This document shows positions 1-11,090 of a stretch of 64,000 bases of DNA, piece after piece. The DNA is from Metellina segmentata (Eukaryota; Arthropoda; Arachnida; Araneae; Tetragnathidae): NCBI GenBank assembly GCA_947359465.1, contig OX375872.1, positions 135,830,011 to 135,894,010 on the forward strand. The letters run 5' to 3'. Position 1 is the first letter of the stretch. Every line of letters begins with the position of its first letter. Made by a program: the position numbers and the translations under genes. The notes under the pieces were generated by a model. The model made no database searches, was not told where the DNA came from, and was given only the letters and a program-made list of their open reading frames with translations.

Positions 1-9
1 TAAAACAAG

Positions 10-930
10 ACATACTGAATGTATTATCTGTACAAGGTGTCATTCATCGACAACATTTTGTCGTCAAAAATCTAAGTGAATTTTTTCATGGCTCACTAGC
101 TTATGTCATTAGATGAGTTAATAATATCAAAAGGAATGCCTTAAATAAGAGATTATTTGCTCAACTTTGCTTGAAAAATGTTGAAGGATTATAATAGTTT
201 ACTACTTAGCATGGAATTTCGTTGGTTATTTAAAAGTGCATGTTTGGATCAATTTTATGTACACTTTGATTCAGTGTTGGAATTCCTGGAAATTAAAGAC
301 AATTATTTGAGGCTCAATTTAATTAATTCAAAAAATGACAGAGCTTTTATTACTCACTTATTTGCCAAATTTAACGAAACTGTTTTGAAGCTACAAGGTG
401 ATCAATTAAACTTAATCAAAATTTAAAATATAATATCTGCGTTTGTTACAAAACGTTTTTCTATACAACTTGGGGAGAAAAGAATGCTCTCAGTTTCCAA
501 ATCTTTCAAAATCGCAAAAACGAGGTGTCAACACTTAACGGTTCTTCATTTTGATCTCATCCAAAGATTTGAAGACATTATTCACTTGGTTATCTCCGAT
601 TGATTGTTGGACCCTTTTGCAAGTAGACCCACAAACTTAGATGAATCCATACTAATACCAGGAGCATTATATTGAATTATTCACAAACGAGGAGTCGAAA
701 CCAATGTTTGAACAAATATACTGCAAATTCTGGTTACAAAACAGGTATTAGATTTATATCCTGCATTATGGGTTAATGCACAGAAGCTATTAATTGCTTT
801 CCTGTCTTCCTATTTAGTAGAACGTGGATTTAGTGCAGCTATGAGCTTCATCACGAAAAAATGAAACTGACAAGAAATTAGTGCCAGTGGAGGATTTACG
901 AATGTCACCCACAAACAAAGAAAATAACAT
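10..930 (+). pseudogene. Decayed hAT transposase (ZBED5/SCAND3-like)
   Basis: Reading the plus strand in shifting frames gives a recognisable hAT-superfamily transposase of the ZBED5/SCAND3/FAM200-like group. The stretch from base 20 reads VLSVQGVIHRQHFVVKNLSE. Bases 178-426 give an 82-aa open piece with LDQFYVHFDSVLEFLE and LHL-type helices ending LQGDQLNLIK. Bases 781-840 read QKLLIAFLSSYLVERGFSA, the typical hAT C-terminal dimerisation motif. Stops and frameshifts separate the blocks, for example after YVIR and before the TKK near 860. It therefore cannot encode a working transposase. The 5' part lies left of the window, and no terminal inverted repeat was found on the right. The motif match to the family is good; whether it descends from a DNA element or a domesticated copy cannot be told. 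Confidence 0.75.
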
Positions 931-1009
931 AAACAATCTCATATCATCCCATCTGGTTCACCCTTCTCATTGAAAAAAATGTGTTTTGTATTTTAAAAGA
1001 AAAGTTATA

Positions 1010-1205
1010 ATTTCAATAAATACTACTTTACTAGTATTTTAGTATACTATATATAATAGCATCTACTAAAATACTACTAATACTATTATATGTTATAGTA
1101 GTAGCATTTTGTTTTTTTTAGTAAATACTACGTTTCAATAAATACTAGTTTTACTAAATACTACAATAAATATACAAAATTTATGTTTCAATAAATTAAT
1201 ATCAT
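1010..1205. repeat. AT-rich low-complexity tract (TACTA-type)
   Basis: Short irregular repeats of TACTAC/TAGTA/TACTAAA fill this stretch right after the hAT relic. There is no open frame and no gene signal. Bases 1206-1440 hold nothing recognisable. Confidence 0.6.
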
Positions 1206-1449
1206 TCAAGACATGAAAGTTAAATTTGTAATTTTTCTACTATGCAGTTATCTAGAGTTATTTTACTTTATCAGGTACTCAGGTTTTTGCTATAAGAAGG
1301 GGTCCATGGGCATACTAAGTTTGGAATCCACTGGTTTTGAACAATAAAGTTTTGCATGGAATACAATCTGGTCTAACTGAGCTGTAACAATATTTTATAA
1401 TATAGGAAAAGTTTAAGTGTCCAATACTACCCGACCTTCCCCTACGCCT

Positions 1450-1605
1450 CAAATATCCTCATTGCGTGGTTTGGATGTTAGGAGAGAGGGGTGCCGGCTG
1501 AGTTGTGTACCTCGTCATCTGACTGTGGTTCCAAATTACATAGTGTTGTCATTGGATCTTTTCCTTGGGGATGATTGCGCAGCGTCACAAACAGCCTGTT
1601 GTTTT
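1450..1605 (+). repeat. SINE body fragment (family B-like)
   Basis: The stretch matches the shared SINE body seen in full at 42302-42623: GTTTGGATGTTAGGAGAG, then a segment like CCTCGTCATCTGAC and one like AAATTACATAGTGTTGTC. It lacks a tRNA-like head and is diverged. The 72-aa open frame across it is a by-product of the repeat. Confidence 0.65.
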
Positions 1606-1924
1606 GAGGAGGTCAAACCTGAGCTGTTGGCCTAGTTGAGGTCTATTTGCATAGAAAGAATACGTATTTAAAATATATAATTTATTTAATGATTTAAAAA
1701 CCTTTAACTACTTGCTAAGAACATAACATAATTTATATACAGTGAGCATCAGAGCTTAACAACATAGCTCACTGACACACTAAGCTCTTAGGACACTAAA
1801 TAAGAACGTGATCCTATATAGTGTATGCTATTTTCATACTGTGACGTCACACAGCCAATCCTTTTATTCCCGAAGTCCAACACCCTACTATCAAAATTTC
1901 CACACAAAGTCAACGTCAGGCCAA

Positions 1925-2045
1925 TACGGATTACACGTGCACCAGCACCCTTTGTGCCCGACGGTCTTTGGTTGGATTCGAACTCGCAACCCTCCGGTTG
2001 TTAGTACGTTTCCCTTCCAACCAGGCTTCCGCGGCACCTGTTGTA
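1925..2045 (-). repeat. SINE head fragment (tRNA-like, family B)
   Basis: The reverse strand shows the family-B tRNA-like head. Its B-box is read on the plus strand as GATTCGAACTCGCAACCC, followed by CTCCGGTTGTTAGTACG. Only the head and the start of the body remain. Confidence 0.6.
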
Positions 2046-2159
2046 GTCGAAACCAGACGAACGTTTATATTAAAATGAATGAATTATAGTTACTTTTCTT
2101 CGTTCAAATCTAACGTGCTATCACTGAAATATACTCATTCATACACTTCCCTTATAAAA

Positions 2160-2345
2160 AAAGTACAGGTAGGTAGGTATTTTAATTAACTTTGCACTTG
2201 TGCAACACAACGGGCTATTGGTGGCGATCCGGGATGAAACCCAAAGTAAAAATCTGAGGACAGCACCGCGTAAATTTGCACAATGGTCAGATGATGAGGT
2301 GACACTTGAGCAGGCACCCCACTCTTAAAACGTGCCTTGAATTGA
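2160..2345 (-). repeat. SINE body fragment with (GTAG)n tail (family B)
   Basis: It begins with the tail AGGTAGGTAGGT, followed by the inverted body: TTAATTAACTTTGCAC, CAACACAACGGGCTATTGG, and TGGTCAGATGATGAGG. It is an old reverse-strand copy lacking its head. Confidence 0.7.
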
Positions 2346-2399
2346 TAAGAAGTATTCATCCCTTATAATTTAGAGTTATTTGTTTCGTTAATTTGATAC

Positions 2400-5300
2400 T
2401 TCAGAAAGTTCGTCAACTCTTTCTAAATGTTTTCAATATGTTCTTCGAAGACCGGATCCTCTTATCTGAAGCTACATTCAAGGATATAAAATTCAGCTTT
2501 CCCAAATTAAGCATGAAATAAGTAAAAATAAAGGTGGTGATTAAGGACCTTAATTTTACCGTTCTATCCCCCAAACTATTATTCAAGAGACTTATATTTC
2601 CCTGTTGAGACAGTGTAAGTTTAGAGCAGAAGTTTAATCGAATACGAATAATTCTATTAAAAGCTAATAAGAATACAATCGTAAGATTCTTAGCATCTTT
2701 TATATTACTGCAAAGGAAATTGAAAATTTATATTACTTTGAATGAATAAAAATTTAGGGTGGCATAAATTAATTTTTCCGAGCCCAAATATCTTGAAGGC
2801 AAGTTCCGAAAATTAATGTTTTAAGCGTATAACCTTTCTTTTGAAGCCTTTAAATAATTAATTTATTTACTCAAAAAGAGTTCAGTATTCATGAACCCTT
2901 TATCGAATAACTTTTCATATAGTTATGAATTAAAGTTACTTTTTTTACTCTAATACAACGTTCTATCCCTGAAACAATTATTCCCCATGTTAGCATTATA
3001 ATTTTCCTGTTTTCTGTATCCGCATATTAAAAAAAATGTTCACCAAAATAGTTTTATTTCTACTCCTTATTGCAGCACTCTTAATTTTAAAGCAGAACCT
3101 AGATTTTTTAAATGGAAATCTGATATAAATATAGAATTGTAGGACACTTAACATCTCACATTACTGTAAAGAAAATTGAAAATTTAGAATATTGGGTTGA
3201 TGCAAAAGTTCATCCCGTTTTTGGCGCTAGATGGTATTGCATCGTAGAAACGAAGTGCTATCTACTTCATTCGTGTAAAGTTTTGATGATTTTTGAAGGA
3301 AGGAATTTCAGCGAGTACTTGGGGAAATAACTGTGTTATTTGGTTGTGTTTTTTAAATTTTGTTAAGCATTAATACGGCAGAAAATAAGGGGCGTTTTCG
3401 AGATATTAATTATGCTTTTTTTATTTTAGAAAATGCAAGAATACTTCGTAGACGCAAAAGAGGATATGTGTTAGGTGCAACTGGCGTTGAAGATTCCACG
3501 TGTTGTAAGCAGTTCAGAAAGTTTCGTCACCTACATTAGTTCTTTAGCCAGAAAACTCAGAACTTCTATGAGCGCGGGATGATGCAGCTACAGAGAAATA
3601 GATCATAGAGCAGGACGACACGTACTATAATGATTAAATGTAATTTTTAGTAAATAAAATAATTTGTCTTCAATTTTTTTTTTGTAAGGAAACGGGACGA
3701 ACTTTTGCATCAACCCAATACTTTGAATGAACGAAAATTTATCGTTATGAATTTATATCTAAATATCTTATGAACATCCAAAATATCTTGAAGGCAAGTT
3801 CAGAAAATTAATAGCTTCAAAGAGAAGTAATGTATTAAGTTTATTATCTTTACTGTGAAGCCTTATATTTATTTTCTTTATTTCTTTACTTTACTTAAGG
3901 AAGTATCAAGTATTTATACATTTTTTGAATCATTTTTCATATAGTTATGAATTAAAGTTACTTTTCTCCATTCTAATATAACATTCATCCCTAAAACACC
4001 TTATATGTACACTTCTCTCACAATTTTCAAATTTTATCTGCATAATAAAACATTCACCAAAATAATATTTTATCCTATTGCATCGGTTTAAGTTTAGAGC
4101 AGAAGAAACCCGATTTTTTCTGTACAAATGTAATACGAATAGCGTCATAAGATACTTAACATCTTTTATTTTACTGCAAAGATAATTCAAAATTTAGAGT
4201 ACCTTAAAAATGTTAAATTTTTTCTTGGAGGCAATTTAGGAAAATTATTATCTCAAAAAATAATTAACGCATTAAGTGTATGTCATTTTTCGTGAAGCAT
4301 TTAGTTAATTTGTTTACTTTCAAAAAGGATAAAATATTCATGAATCTTTTTCTAACAACTTTTCATACTGTTATAAATTAAAGTTACTTTTATTCATTCC
4401 AATGTAACATTCCATTTCTGAAACACCCAGTCATATATTTCCATCTTAATTTCGCCATTGTAATTGAATAGAAAAATTTTCGTCAAAATAATCATATCCC
4501 CTATTGCTGAAGTCCGCGTTTAGAGTAAATGAAACCTACTCTTGTTTCTATTAAAATCTAATGCGAATAGAATTGTATACAAGAAACTTAATATCTCTTA
4601 TATTACTGCAAAGGGGGCAAATAAAAATGTATCGTGGTAAAAATTTATTTCTTCCGAGCGAAAATACACTGAAGGCAAGTTTGAAATATTATTAACTCAA
4701 AAAATAATGATATCGAGTCTATGACTTATTTCTAAATAAAGCCTACGATACCTCCGTTTATTTATTTAAAAAAAGGACCAATTATTTATGAACCATTTTC
4801 TTATTGCTTTTAATATAGTTATTAATTAAAGTTATCTTTTATCCATTTAAATATGAGGTTTCATCCCTGAAGCTCTTTTCATACACTTGTAATTTTCCTA
4901 TTCTATCCGCATAATAAAACATTTTACAAAATACTTCTTATCCTACTGTATCAGTCGAAGTTTAGAGCAGAAGAAACGAGCTTTTCCCTATGCAAATCTA
5001 ATGCTAATTGGATCTTTCGCTGGTATCATCACAATGGAAATAACGAATTTAGAATTTCTAGTTTGAATGAGAAAACTATATTACTGGCATTGCACATAAA
5101 ATTTTATTACTTACATTTACATTAAAAATTATATTACTTATTGTAATCTTTCTTCCAAGCGAAAATATCTTGAAGGAAAATAACACAAATTATTAACTTC
5201 AAAAGGGATAAATGTATAAAAAATGCAGTTGAATTTACACACTTCGCACTGGAGCAAAACTATTATGTATCGATTAAATTGTTTATTTACAAGTGGAGTA

Positions 5301-5970
5301 TTAAACTAATTTATTTACTTACTTTTTAAAAGGATCATTCATGAACCATCCTTCAATAACTATTTACATACTTATGAATTACAATTACCTTTAGTCGCCT
5401 CTAATATAACCACCCATACCTATATAAAATACTCATTCATATATTTCACTTATGAAAAGGTATGACTATAATGCAGGCAAGCAATTGCTTTCCTTGAATT
5501 GTTAAGTTTTTCATCCTTTATTCTTCATTTCTTGAATCCGTTAATTTAATACCTCAAAAAGTTCAACAGTCAGAAAAGGTCTTCAATATGTCCTTTGAAG
5601 ACTGTATCCTTTGATCTTAAGCTAACAGTGTAAGAAATAAAACCCAGATCGACCAAATTAAGCATGAAATACGCAAAAATGAAAGCGAATTGAGGATCTT
5701 AATTTCCCCGTTCTCTCCGCAAACTAAATTATTCAAGAGACTAATCCTATTTGCCAATCGCGGCAGCCTAAGTTTAGAGCGGGAAAAAAACAGGATCTTT
5801 TTTCCCTCGGAAATCTAACGCGGATTGAATTGTAGGATACGGTAACCTTTTTGGTTGTACGCTATATGAAAATCCTAAATTTAGAATGTCCAGAATGAAT
5901 GAAACTCTATCGTAGTACGAATTTCTTTCTACTGGGTGGCAATGGTCTGGAAGGCAAGCGCACCTCACAC
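2400..5970. repeat. Tandem array, ~440-bp unit, about 7 degenerate copies
   Basis: A long unit recurs with moderate divergence. Landmarks repeated in order are ATCTTGAAGGCAAGTT, then a block like TTCATATAGTTATGAATTAA (2915, 3935, 4365, 4810, 5370). These are followed by ATTTTCC...CTGCATAATAAAACATT, then TTTAGAGCAGAAGAAAC. Spacing between landmark blocks is about 435-550 bp once the mariner insert at 3192-3718 is removed. No copy keeps an open frame; the small open frames at 3945-4190 and 5774-5968 are incidental. Confidence 0.75.
3192..3718 (+). mobile_element. Internally deleted mariner element
   Basis: Inverted ends are TTGGGTTGATGCAAAAGTTC on the left and GAACTTTTGCATCAACCCAA on the right. 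The ends are flanked by TA at 3190-3191 and 3719-3720, the target duplication of Tc1/mariner elements. The interior keeps only scraps of coding sequence. Near 3565 it reads FYERGMMQLQRNR, and a second frame reads IEQDDTYYND followed by a stop. Together these look like the C-terminus of a mariner transposase. At 527 bp it is well short of the usual ~1.3 kb, so it is a dead deletion copy. It sits inside a unit of the 440-bp array. Confidence 0.85.
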
Positions 5971-6229
5971 TCTGGCGAATTGATTTAAATGATTATTCCG
6001 GTTATTTTGAATAAAATATTCATTTTTCGTGTAACTTAAGTGAGCGAGTGGAGTGGAAAGGCAAGCACATTTTTCGTGACTGTGAGTGTTTTACGAACGC
6101 TGTGGTGGGTTTGAAGATTATATTTTATAATATGTATATAATTTTTTTTTACCGGTATGAGGGGTTCACAGGCATTATTCCATCAAGAAACCTACAGTCT
6201 TTCGTGTGCGGCTTGTAATCAGATTTGAT

Positions 6230-7010
6230 CTTCGTGACCAATAGAATCTTTACAATGGGTTATATTCTAAGGAAAAGATCAACGGAATCTTTCTAAATGA
6301 TTCGCTTCCAAGCGGTAGAATAATTCCTAGGGATTCTAATCTAAGGAACCAATACAATATATCCAATATATTCTATTTATAAAAGAAATAAGCAATGCAA
6401 TCCTAACAAAGTATTTTATTGCAAAAAAAGTAACGATAAAATATTTCCAATTAGTTCTATTGTAAGGAAAAAACCAACGGAATCTCTCTCTTTCTAAAAG
6501 ATGCACTTCCAAGGAAATGAGCAGTAGAATAATTCCAAGGTATTCTAATCTAAGGAAAGGACCAACAGAGAATCTTTCCAAAAGATTCTATTAAAGTGAA
6601 GCAATGGAAAAAATAGCATAGGATTCACTGTAAGAAAAAGGACCGATGGAATCGAGTTCTATCCTAAGGAAAGGACCAACGGAATCTCTGTCTTTCCAAA
6701 AGATGCACTTCCAAGGAAACGAGCAATAAAATAATTCCAAAGGATTCTAATTTTAGGAAATGACCTATAGAGAATGTTTATATAAATATTATATATTATA
6801 TATAGGACTATAGGATTATATAAAGGGAAATAAGCAATGCAATCTGAACAAACGAGCAGTAGAATAAATCCAAGGAATTCTAATCTAAGGAAAGGACCAA
6901 TAGAGAATCTTTTCAAAGGATTCTGCTAAAGGGAAATAAGCAATATAATCCTAACAAAGGATTCTATTGTAAACAAAGTACCAATATAATCTTTATAAAC
7001 GGTTCTACTC
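6230..7010. repeat. ~41-bp dispersed repeat family, locus 1 (degenerate array)
   Basis: Imperfect units of the pattern AAGGAAAGGACCAATRGAAT followed by CTTTCCAAAGGATTCTATTC repeat with variable spacing. A short AT-rich segment (6780-6830) interrupts it. Three open frames on the reverse strand with similar starts (MERFS/MKRFS...GPFLRLE) are translations of this repeat, not genes. Confidence 0.75.
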
Positions 7011-7015
7011 TACGG

Positions 7016-7335
7016 TTGTTAGTAAGTAGATAGAGTTGATTATAGTCGCAATGGATCAACGGGTTATTGGCAACGTCCGTGATCGATCCCGAAGGGAATG
7101 AAACGAGAACACCTCGTAATTTTGAATCATGATCAGATGACGAGGTCAACATCTGAACTGGTACCCCAATCTCCAAATTACCGCACCACACCAGTTTGAG
7201 AACATTTAGGGAAATGACAGATTTATCGTGCGGTAGACCACACGTACACTACAATCTTTCGTTCGATCGAGTTTCAAACTTGTAACACTGCTATTGCTAA
7301 TCAGCTGTTCTTACAACCGGACTAACACGAACGGA
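7016..7335 (-). repeat. SINE, near full length, old (family B)
   Basis: The reverse-strand copy contains the tail region AGTAAGTAGATAG, body blocks ATCGATCCCGAAGGGAA and GATCAGATGACGAGGTC, and a decayed tRNA-like head (CGAGTTTCAAACTTGTAAC). It interrupts the 41-bp repeat locus, which resumes at 7340. Confidence 0.7.
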
Positions 7336-7339
7336 AAGG

Positions 7340-7559
7340 ATCAACGAAATCTCTCCACAGGATTCACTTCAAGGAAAGGAGCAATATAATAATTCCAGAG
7401 GATTCTAATCTACAAGTACCAATGGAATCTTTCAAAAAGTTTCCCTTACAGGGAAACGAGCAATATAATCATTCCAAAATATTTTATTCTAAACATTAGA
7501 GACTATATTTCCTTGTGATTCTATTATAAGTAAATGATTAATCAAAACTTTTCAAAGGT
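7340..7559. repeat. ~41-bp repeat family, continuation of locus 1
   Basis: Degenerate units such as GGAAAGGATCAACGAAATCT and TTCCAGAGGATTCTAATC continue from 6230-7010 after the SINE. They lead directly into the homogeneous 82-bp array. Confidence 0.65.
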
Positions 7560-8216
7560 TTCTATTCCAGAGACTGGGTCAATCGAACCTTTTTAAAGGA
7601 TTCTACACCATAGATTGGGTCAATAGATCAGTTCCAAAGAATTCTATTCCACAGATTGGCTCAATCGAACCTTTTTAAAGGATTCTACACCATAGATTGG
7701 GTCAATAGAACAGTTCCAAAGAATTCTATTCCACAGATTGGCTCAATCGAACCTTTTTAAAGGATTCTACACCATAGATTGGGTCAATAGAACAGTTCCA
7801 AAGAATTCTATTCCACAGATTGGCTCAATCGAACCTTTTTAAAGGATTCTACACCATAGATTGGGTCAATCGAACAGTTCCAAAGAATTCTATTCCACAG
7901 ATTGGCTCAATCGAACCTTTTTAAAGGATTCTACACCATAGATTGGATCAATAGAACAGTTCCAAAGAATTCTATTCCACAGATTGGCTCAATCGAACCT
8001 TTTTAAAGGATTCTACACCATAGATTGGGTCAATAGAACAGTTCCAAAGAATTCTATTCCGCAGATTGGCTCAATCGAACCTTTTTAAAGGATTCTACAC
8101 CATAGATTGGGTCAATAGAACAGTTCCAAAGAATTCTATTCCACAGATTGGCTCAATCGAACCTTTCCAAAGAATTCTAATCCACAAATTTGGTCAATAG
8201 AAAGTTCCAAATCATT
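7560..8216. repeat. Higher-order tandem array, 82-bp unit x 8 (two 41-bp halves)
   Basis: Eight units start at 7560, 7642, 7724, 7806, 7888, 7970, 8052 and 8134, exactly 82 bp apart. Each is two related 41-bp halves: one begins TTCTATTCCACAGATTGGCT, the other TTCTACACCATAGATTGGGT. Inner units differ by only one or two bases, while the first and last are more diverged. This is the usual picture for arrays that homogenise by unequal exchange. The halves are themselves variants of the dispersed 41-bp family on either side. Degenerate units continue to about 8310. Confidence 0.92.
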
Positions 8217-8344
8217 CCATTTCCAAGGAAAGAACCAATGGAATCGTTCCAACGAAAGATACACTCTAGTCAAAGAACCAGTAGAATCTTTCCAAAGGCT
8301 GTAACAATCTATGGATTCTTCAGAAAGATATAATTATTTAATTA

Positions 8345-8584
8345 TTAACCCTCCAAGTGATTTCGTCAAAATATCGCCATCAATAGACTGACAACTTTTA
8401 TTAAGGGCGAAATCAAAATACGGTCAGTTTCTTATTCTAATAACGCGATATCTCGTCCATCAAGTTCTATTCAAGTTTTGCCAATGATATACTAAAAGAC
8501 CTTGTAGAGATAATCACCAGGAAGGTTAAGTACGTTGAAGGGATAAACGCAACACTTCATTACTCGGCAAGCTCAGAGGGTTAA
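8345..8584. mobile_element. TTAA-flanked MITE with palindromic repeats, copy 1
   Basis: TTAA occurs at both edges (8345-8348, 8581-8584). The left end reads CCCTCCAAGTGATTTCG; the right end, reversed, reads CCCTCTGAGCTTGCCGAG. The interior has degenerate versions of the ~48-bp repeat (CGATATCTCGTCCATCAAG) and a terminal stretch GATAATCACCAGG that recurs at 34668. TTAA targets and CCCT ends are the piggyBac hallmark, but there is no coding sequence. Confidence 0.65.
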
Positions 8585-8704
8585 TGATTCATGTATACCT
8601 TGCCCTCATAGATTTTAGGCAATTTCTATTTTTTATCTTCTTGTCTAAATCCAAACAAATATAGGAAATGATTCATTCCAAGTTCTTTTGGTTAAATGTG
8701 TTTG

Positions 8705-8810
8705 TACACCTGCATCCCTAGCATGCTCATTTGGGGACAGATCTGTGGATCTTGCTGACCAAAGAAAGGATAAAACACCAAGAATTCAGTCATATGGTGG
8801 TGAAGCGGAT
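8705..8810 (-). pseudogene. Tc1 transposase fragment
   Basis: On the reverse strand a short stretch reads LWSARSTDLSPNEHA, the region around the third catalytic residue of Tc1-type transposases (family pattern W-x-A-R-S-P-D-L-S-P-I-E-H). A similar scrap lies at 10395-10475. Nothing else of the element is visible. Confidence 0.55.
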
Positions 8811-8959
8811 AGTTCTTGCCTGCGTGGCTTTCTATGCACATAGTGTGATATTTCTTCAAATCGATGTCATCAAATAATTAGAACTTTAAAACAATAATGG
8901 TTTGAAAACTATTTTATCTATAGAAACTACTTACAGGTTCATGAAAAGTTTCATCTTTA

Positions 8960-9275
8960 AGGGTATGTAGGTAGGTAGTTAATTAACGTAGCACTGAAGC
9001 AACACAACGGTCCGGCATCAATCTCGAAGGGAAATATTCAAGGACAACGCTTCGTAATTTTAAACCACAGTCAGACGACGAGAACGTCACACGAGCAGGG
9101 ACCCCATTCTCCAAACTTTCACATCACGCTAACGTTAGGGCATTTGAGACCACAAAAAATGTAACGTGTGCCAGCCCCCATGTACTAGACGGTTTTACCG
9201 AACTGAGCTTCGAACTCACAACCCTCTGATTGCCAATCCGCTTGTCTCCCAACTGGGCTACCTTTGCCTCACTCA
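8960..9275 (-). repeat. SINE, near full length (family B)
   Basis: It starts with the tail ATGTAGGTAGGTAG. The body blocks CAACACAACGG, AATCTCGAAGGGAAA and GTCAGACGACGAG follow. It ends in the head, with plus-strand CTTCGAACTCACAACCCTC and a likely A-box region CCCAACTGGGCTACC. Confidence 0.75.
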
Positions 9276-9865
9276 ATAAGGAAAAAATAAAAAATAAAGG
9301 AAATAGATCGTAACCAGCTGCTAAACCTGTATAATGCTGATTTAACGTAACCCTTACAGCAGTTCTCTACCATTAAGTACCAATTTCAAGCTGGGCCATA
9401 AGGCTTTTTCAAAAGTTATCTCTTTACAAATTGAATTTCTCCAGTTCAACTTTCTATTTCGTAACACGGTACTTGTCGTTTTGTTATTTAATTTGAGTGG
9501 TTTCGTAGCTTTTGGGAATTAAATAAATTTTCATGTTCAACTAATACGATAAAGGGAGAAAAGAATTTAGAGCTACTGTGCATTAAGTTATAACGTCATT
9601 TTCCCATTGACAAATTACTATGCGTTTATTGTGGAAGTTACATTTATTGAAATTACATCTTCCACTTACTGTTATAACTTTGGGAATTTCAAAGAATGCG
9701 TTGGAATTTTTATCCTTGAAAACGTTTTGTAAATTTGTTATTTCTTATTCTCAAGGAAACTGGAATATTTTATTTCTGAAAGGAAGAATAATTCAATATT
9801 CAAACATGGTGTATGAACACTGTATGTTGTCTTACTCCACTCAACCCTTAGAAGAGTATATCCCT
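9276..9865. other. No recognisable feature
   Basis: This is AT-rich sequence. An 88-aa open frame at 9620-9886 has no recognisable domain, and its 3' end runs into the adjacent SINE-like repeat, so I do not call it a gene. Confidence 0.5.
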
Positions 9866-10245
9866 CGGCGGAGCCTGCAATTCTGATGATTGCGAGATCG
9901 GCGCTTCGACCTGGCTAAAGACCGTCGTGTTCATTAATGGTGACTGGGGCACGTTAAATAGGTCGTGATCACAAAGTCCCCCATGTTCCCATACCAAATC
10001 AATACCTCTGGGGGTACCTGATCAGGGGGTTATCGGCCTCTGATTGGGATCTAAATTACGATATGTGTGAGTGAATGGATGTATGAAAGGGGCCTTCCTG
10101 TAAAACGGATGTGCCATGTATGTCGAGCAAAGTCGGACTTCCTCCCAATGGGGCTCAATAACATGGAAGGCGCACACCCCTCGCCTCTTGCCGTCTTCGA
10201 CGGGCCTGGCACTCCTCCGGTCTGCCAGTGTAGGCATAAGAAACA
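9866..10245 (+). repeat. SINE-like repeat of a different type
   Basis: This is a GC-richer block with a phrase like ACTGGGGCACGTTAAATA followed by GTCGTGATCACAAAGTCCCC. That resembles the GCACGTTAAA portion of SINE bodies common in invertebrates. Overlapping open frames on both strands at 10022-10282 reflect its higher GC content and are not coding. Its ends are not defined. Confidence 0.4.
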
Positions 10246-10301
10246 ACAAGAGTATATCATTTTTATAAAATCTTATTTGTAAATCTAACTTCTTTTGGTT
10301 T

Positions 10302-10395
10302 TTAACCTACCAAGTGGTTTCGACGATATATCTCATAAGATTGGTCAGTTTTCTTCCAATGACGAGTTACCTCGTCCATCAAGAACATCTATAAC
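10302..10395. mobile_element. TTAA element, left end only
   Basis: TTAA at 10302-10305 is followed by CCTACCAAGTGGTTTCGACG and palindromic repeat pieces (GACGAGTTACCTCGTCCATC). A Tc1 scrap follows immediately and no right end is seen. Confidence 0.5.
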
Positions 10396-10475
10396 ATACT
10401 CAATAGGATACATATCTGGGGATCTAGCTGACCAAAGGAGGATTCAAACACCACGAAAGCAGTCTTGGGGTGGGG
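10395..10475 (-). pseudogene. Tc1 transposase fragment
   Basis: The reverse strand reads LLWSARSPDMYPIEYV, the conserved region around the third catalytic Asp/Glu of Tc1 transposases. It aligns with the scrap at 8705-8810, so both derive from the same element type. Each follows a TTAA element's sequence. Confidence 0.6.
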
Positions 10476-10600
10476 TAGTTGAATTAACGCCTTGCTGGAG
10501 CAACTCAACGGGCGATTGACAATGATCTGGGATCCATCCCGAAAGGAAAGATCCAAGGACAATATCTCGTAATTTTCCTCGGCACCACACCTAGGGGGAA
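10476..10600 (-). repeat. SINE body fragment
   Basis: It holds GAATTAACGCCTTGCTGGAG, CAACTCAACGGGCGATTG and GGAAAGATCCAAGGACAA in the inverted order of the shared SINE body. The head is missing. Confidence 0.6.
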
Positions 10601-10660
10601 ACCTGGGACAAGTGAGCAGTGTGGTCGGGAATTATCGTGTAGTTAAATAGCTCCTTGGTT

Positions 10661-10678
10661 GTGTGTGTGTGTGTGTGG
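10661..10678. repeat. (TG)n microsatellite
   Basis: About nine GT dinucleotides in a row. The flanking sequence (10601-11010) has no recognised gene; short open frames on both strands there are unassigned. Confidence 0.85.
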
Positions 10679-11010
10679 TAAGATACTTCTATAGTAAGTA
10701 TCTTTATTGGGTCATTGGGTTGAAAGCTGTCAAGTTGTCTCCTGCATGTGACACAAAAACCTGTTCCAAACAGTCACCAGTTCTGAGCATGGGGAAAATT
10801 GTGTTTCCTTCTTGGATTTTCATTTCTCTTTGGGTAATAGCACAGTTTTGCATGACGAGATAGCTAGTCCTTAGCAAAATTCACTAGATTTTGGACGAAA
10901 TACCTCTTCAAATGGCTTGGAGGGACAAATCTCCCGGTGATTGTATTGACGAGGTAGGTCATCATGAACAAACAGACCTTCCGCGAGTTGTCTCCTCGTA
11001 TGGCTTAGAT

Positions 11011-11090
11011 CAGTGGTTCTCAAACTTTTCAGAATCACGGAACGCATACAGTTTTGCAAAGTTTTGCGGAACACAATCATAAAATGAAAC
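11011..11090. mobile_element. hAT-type element end (CAGTGGTTCTCAAAC)
   Basis: CAGTGGTTCTCAAACTTTT is the widespread terminal sequence of one class of hAT elements. It is followed by GAATCACGGAAC. No matching inverted end was found within the next few kilobases, so its extent is unknown; CA-rich and AT-rich sequence follows to 11470. Confidence 0.45.

Noticed and set aside
6336..6916. Pair of similar small reverse-strand proteins (MERFSVGPFLRLE..., MKRFSIGPFLRLE...) as a gene family
   Set aside because: They are translations of the 41-bp repeat; the similarity reflects the repeat, not coding selection.
7560..8216. CRISPR-like regularly spaced repeat
   Set aside because: The 82-bp units are contiguous with no unique spacers, and the genome is eukaryotic.
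10663..11082. Overlapping small frames on both strands as a conserved gene
   Set aside because: No domain is recognised, both strands are open by chance, and a hAT-type end begins at 11011.
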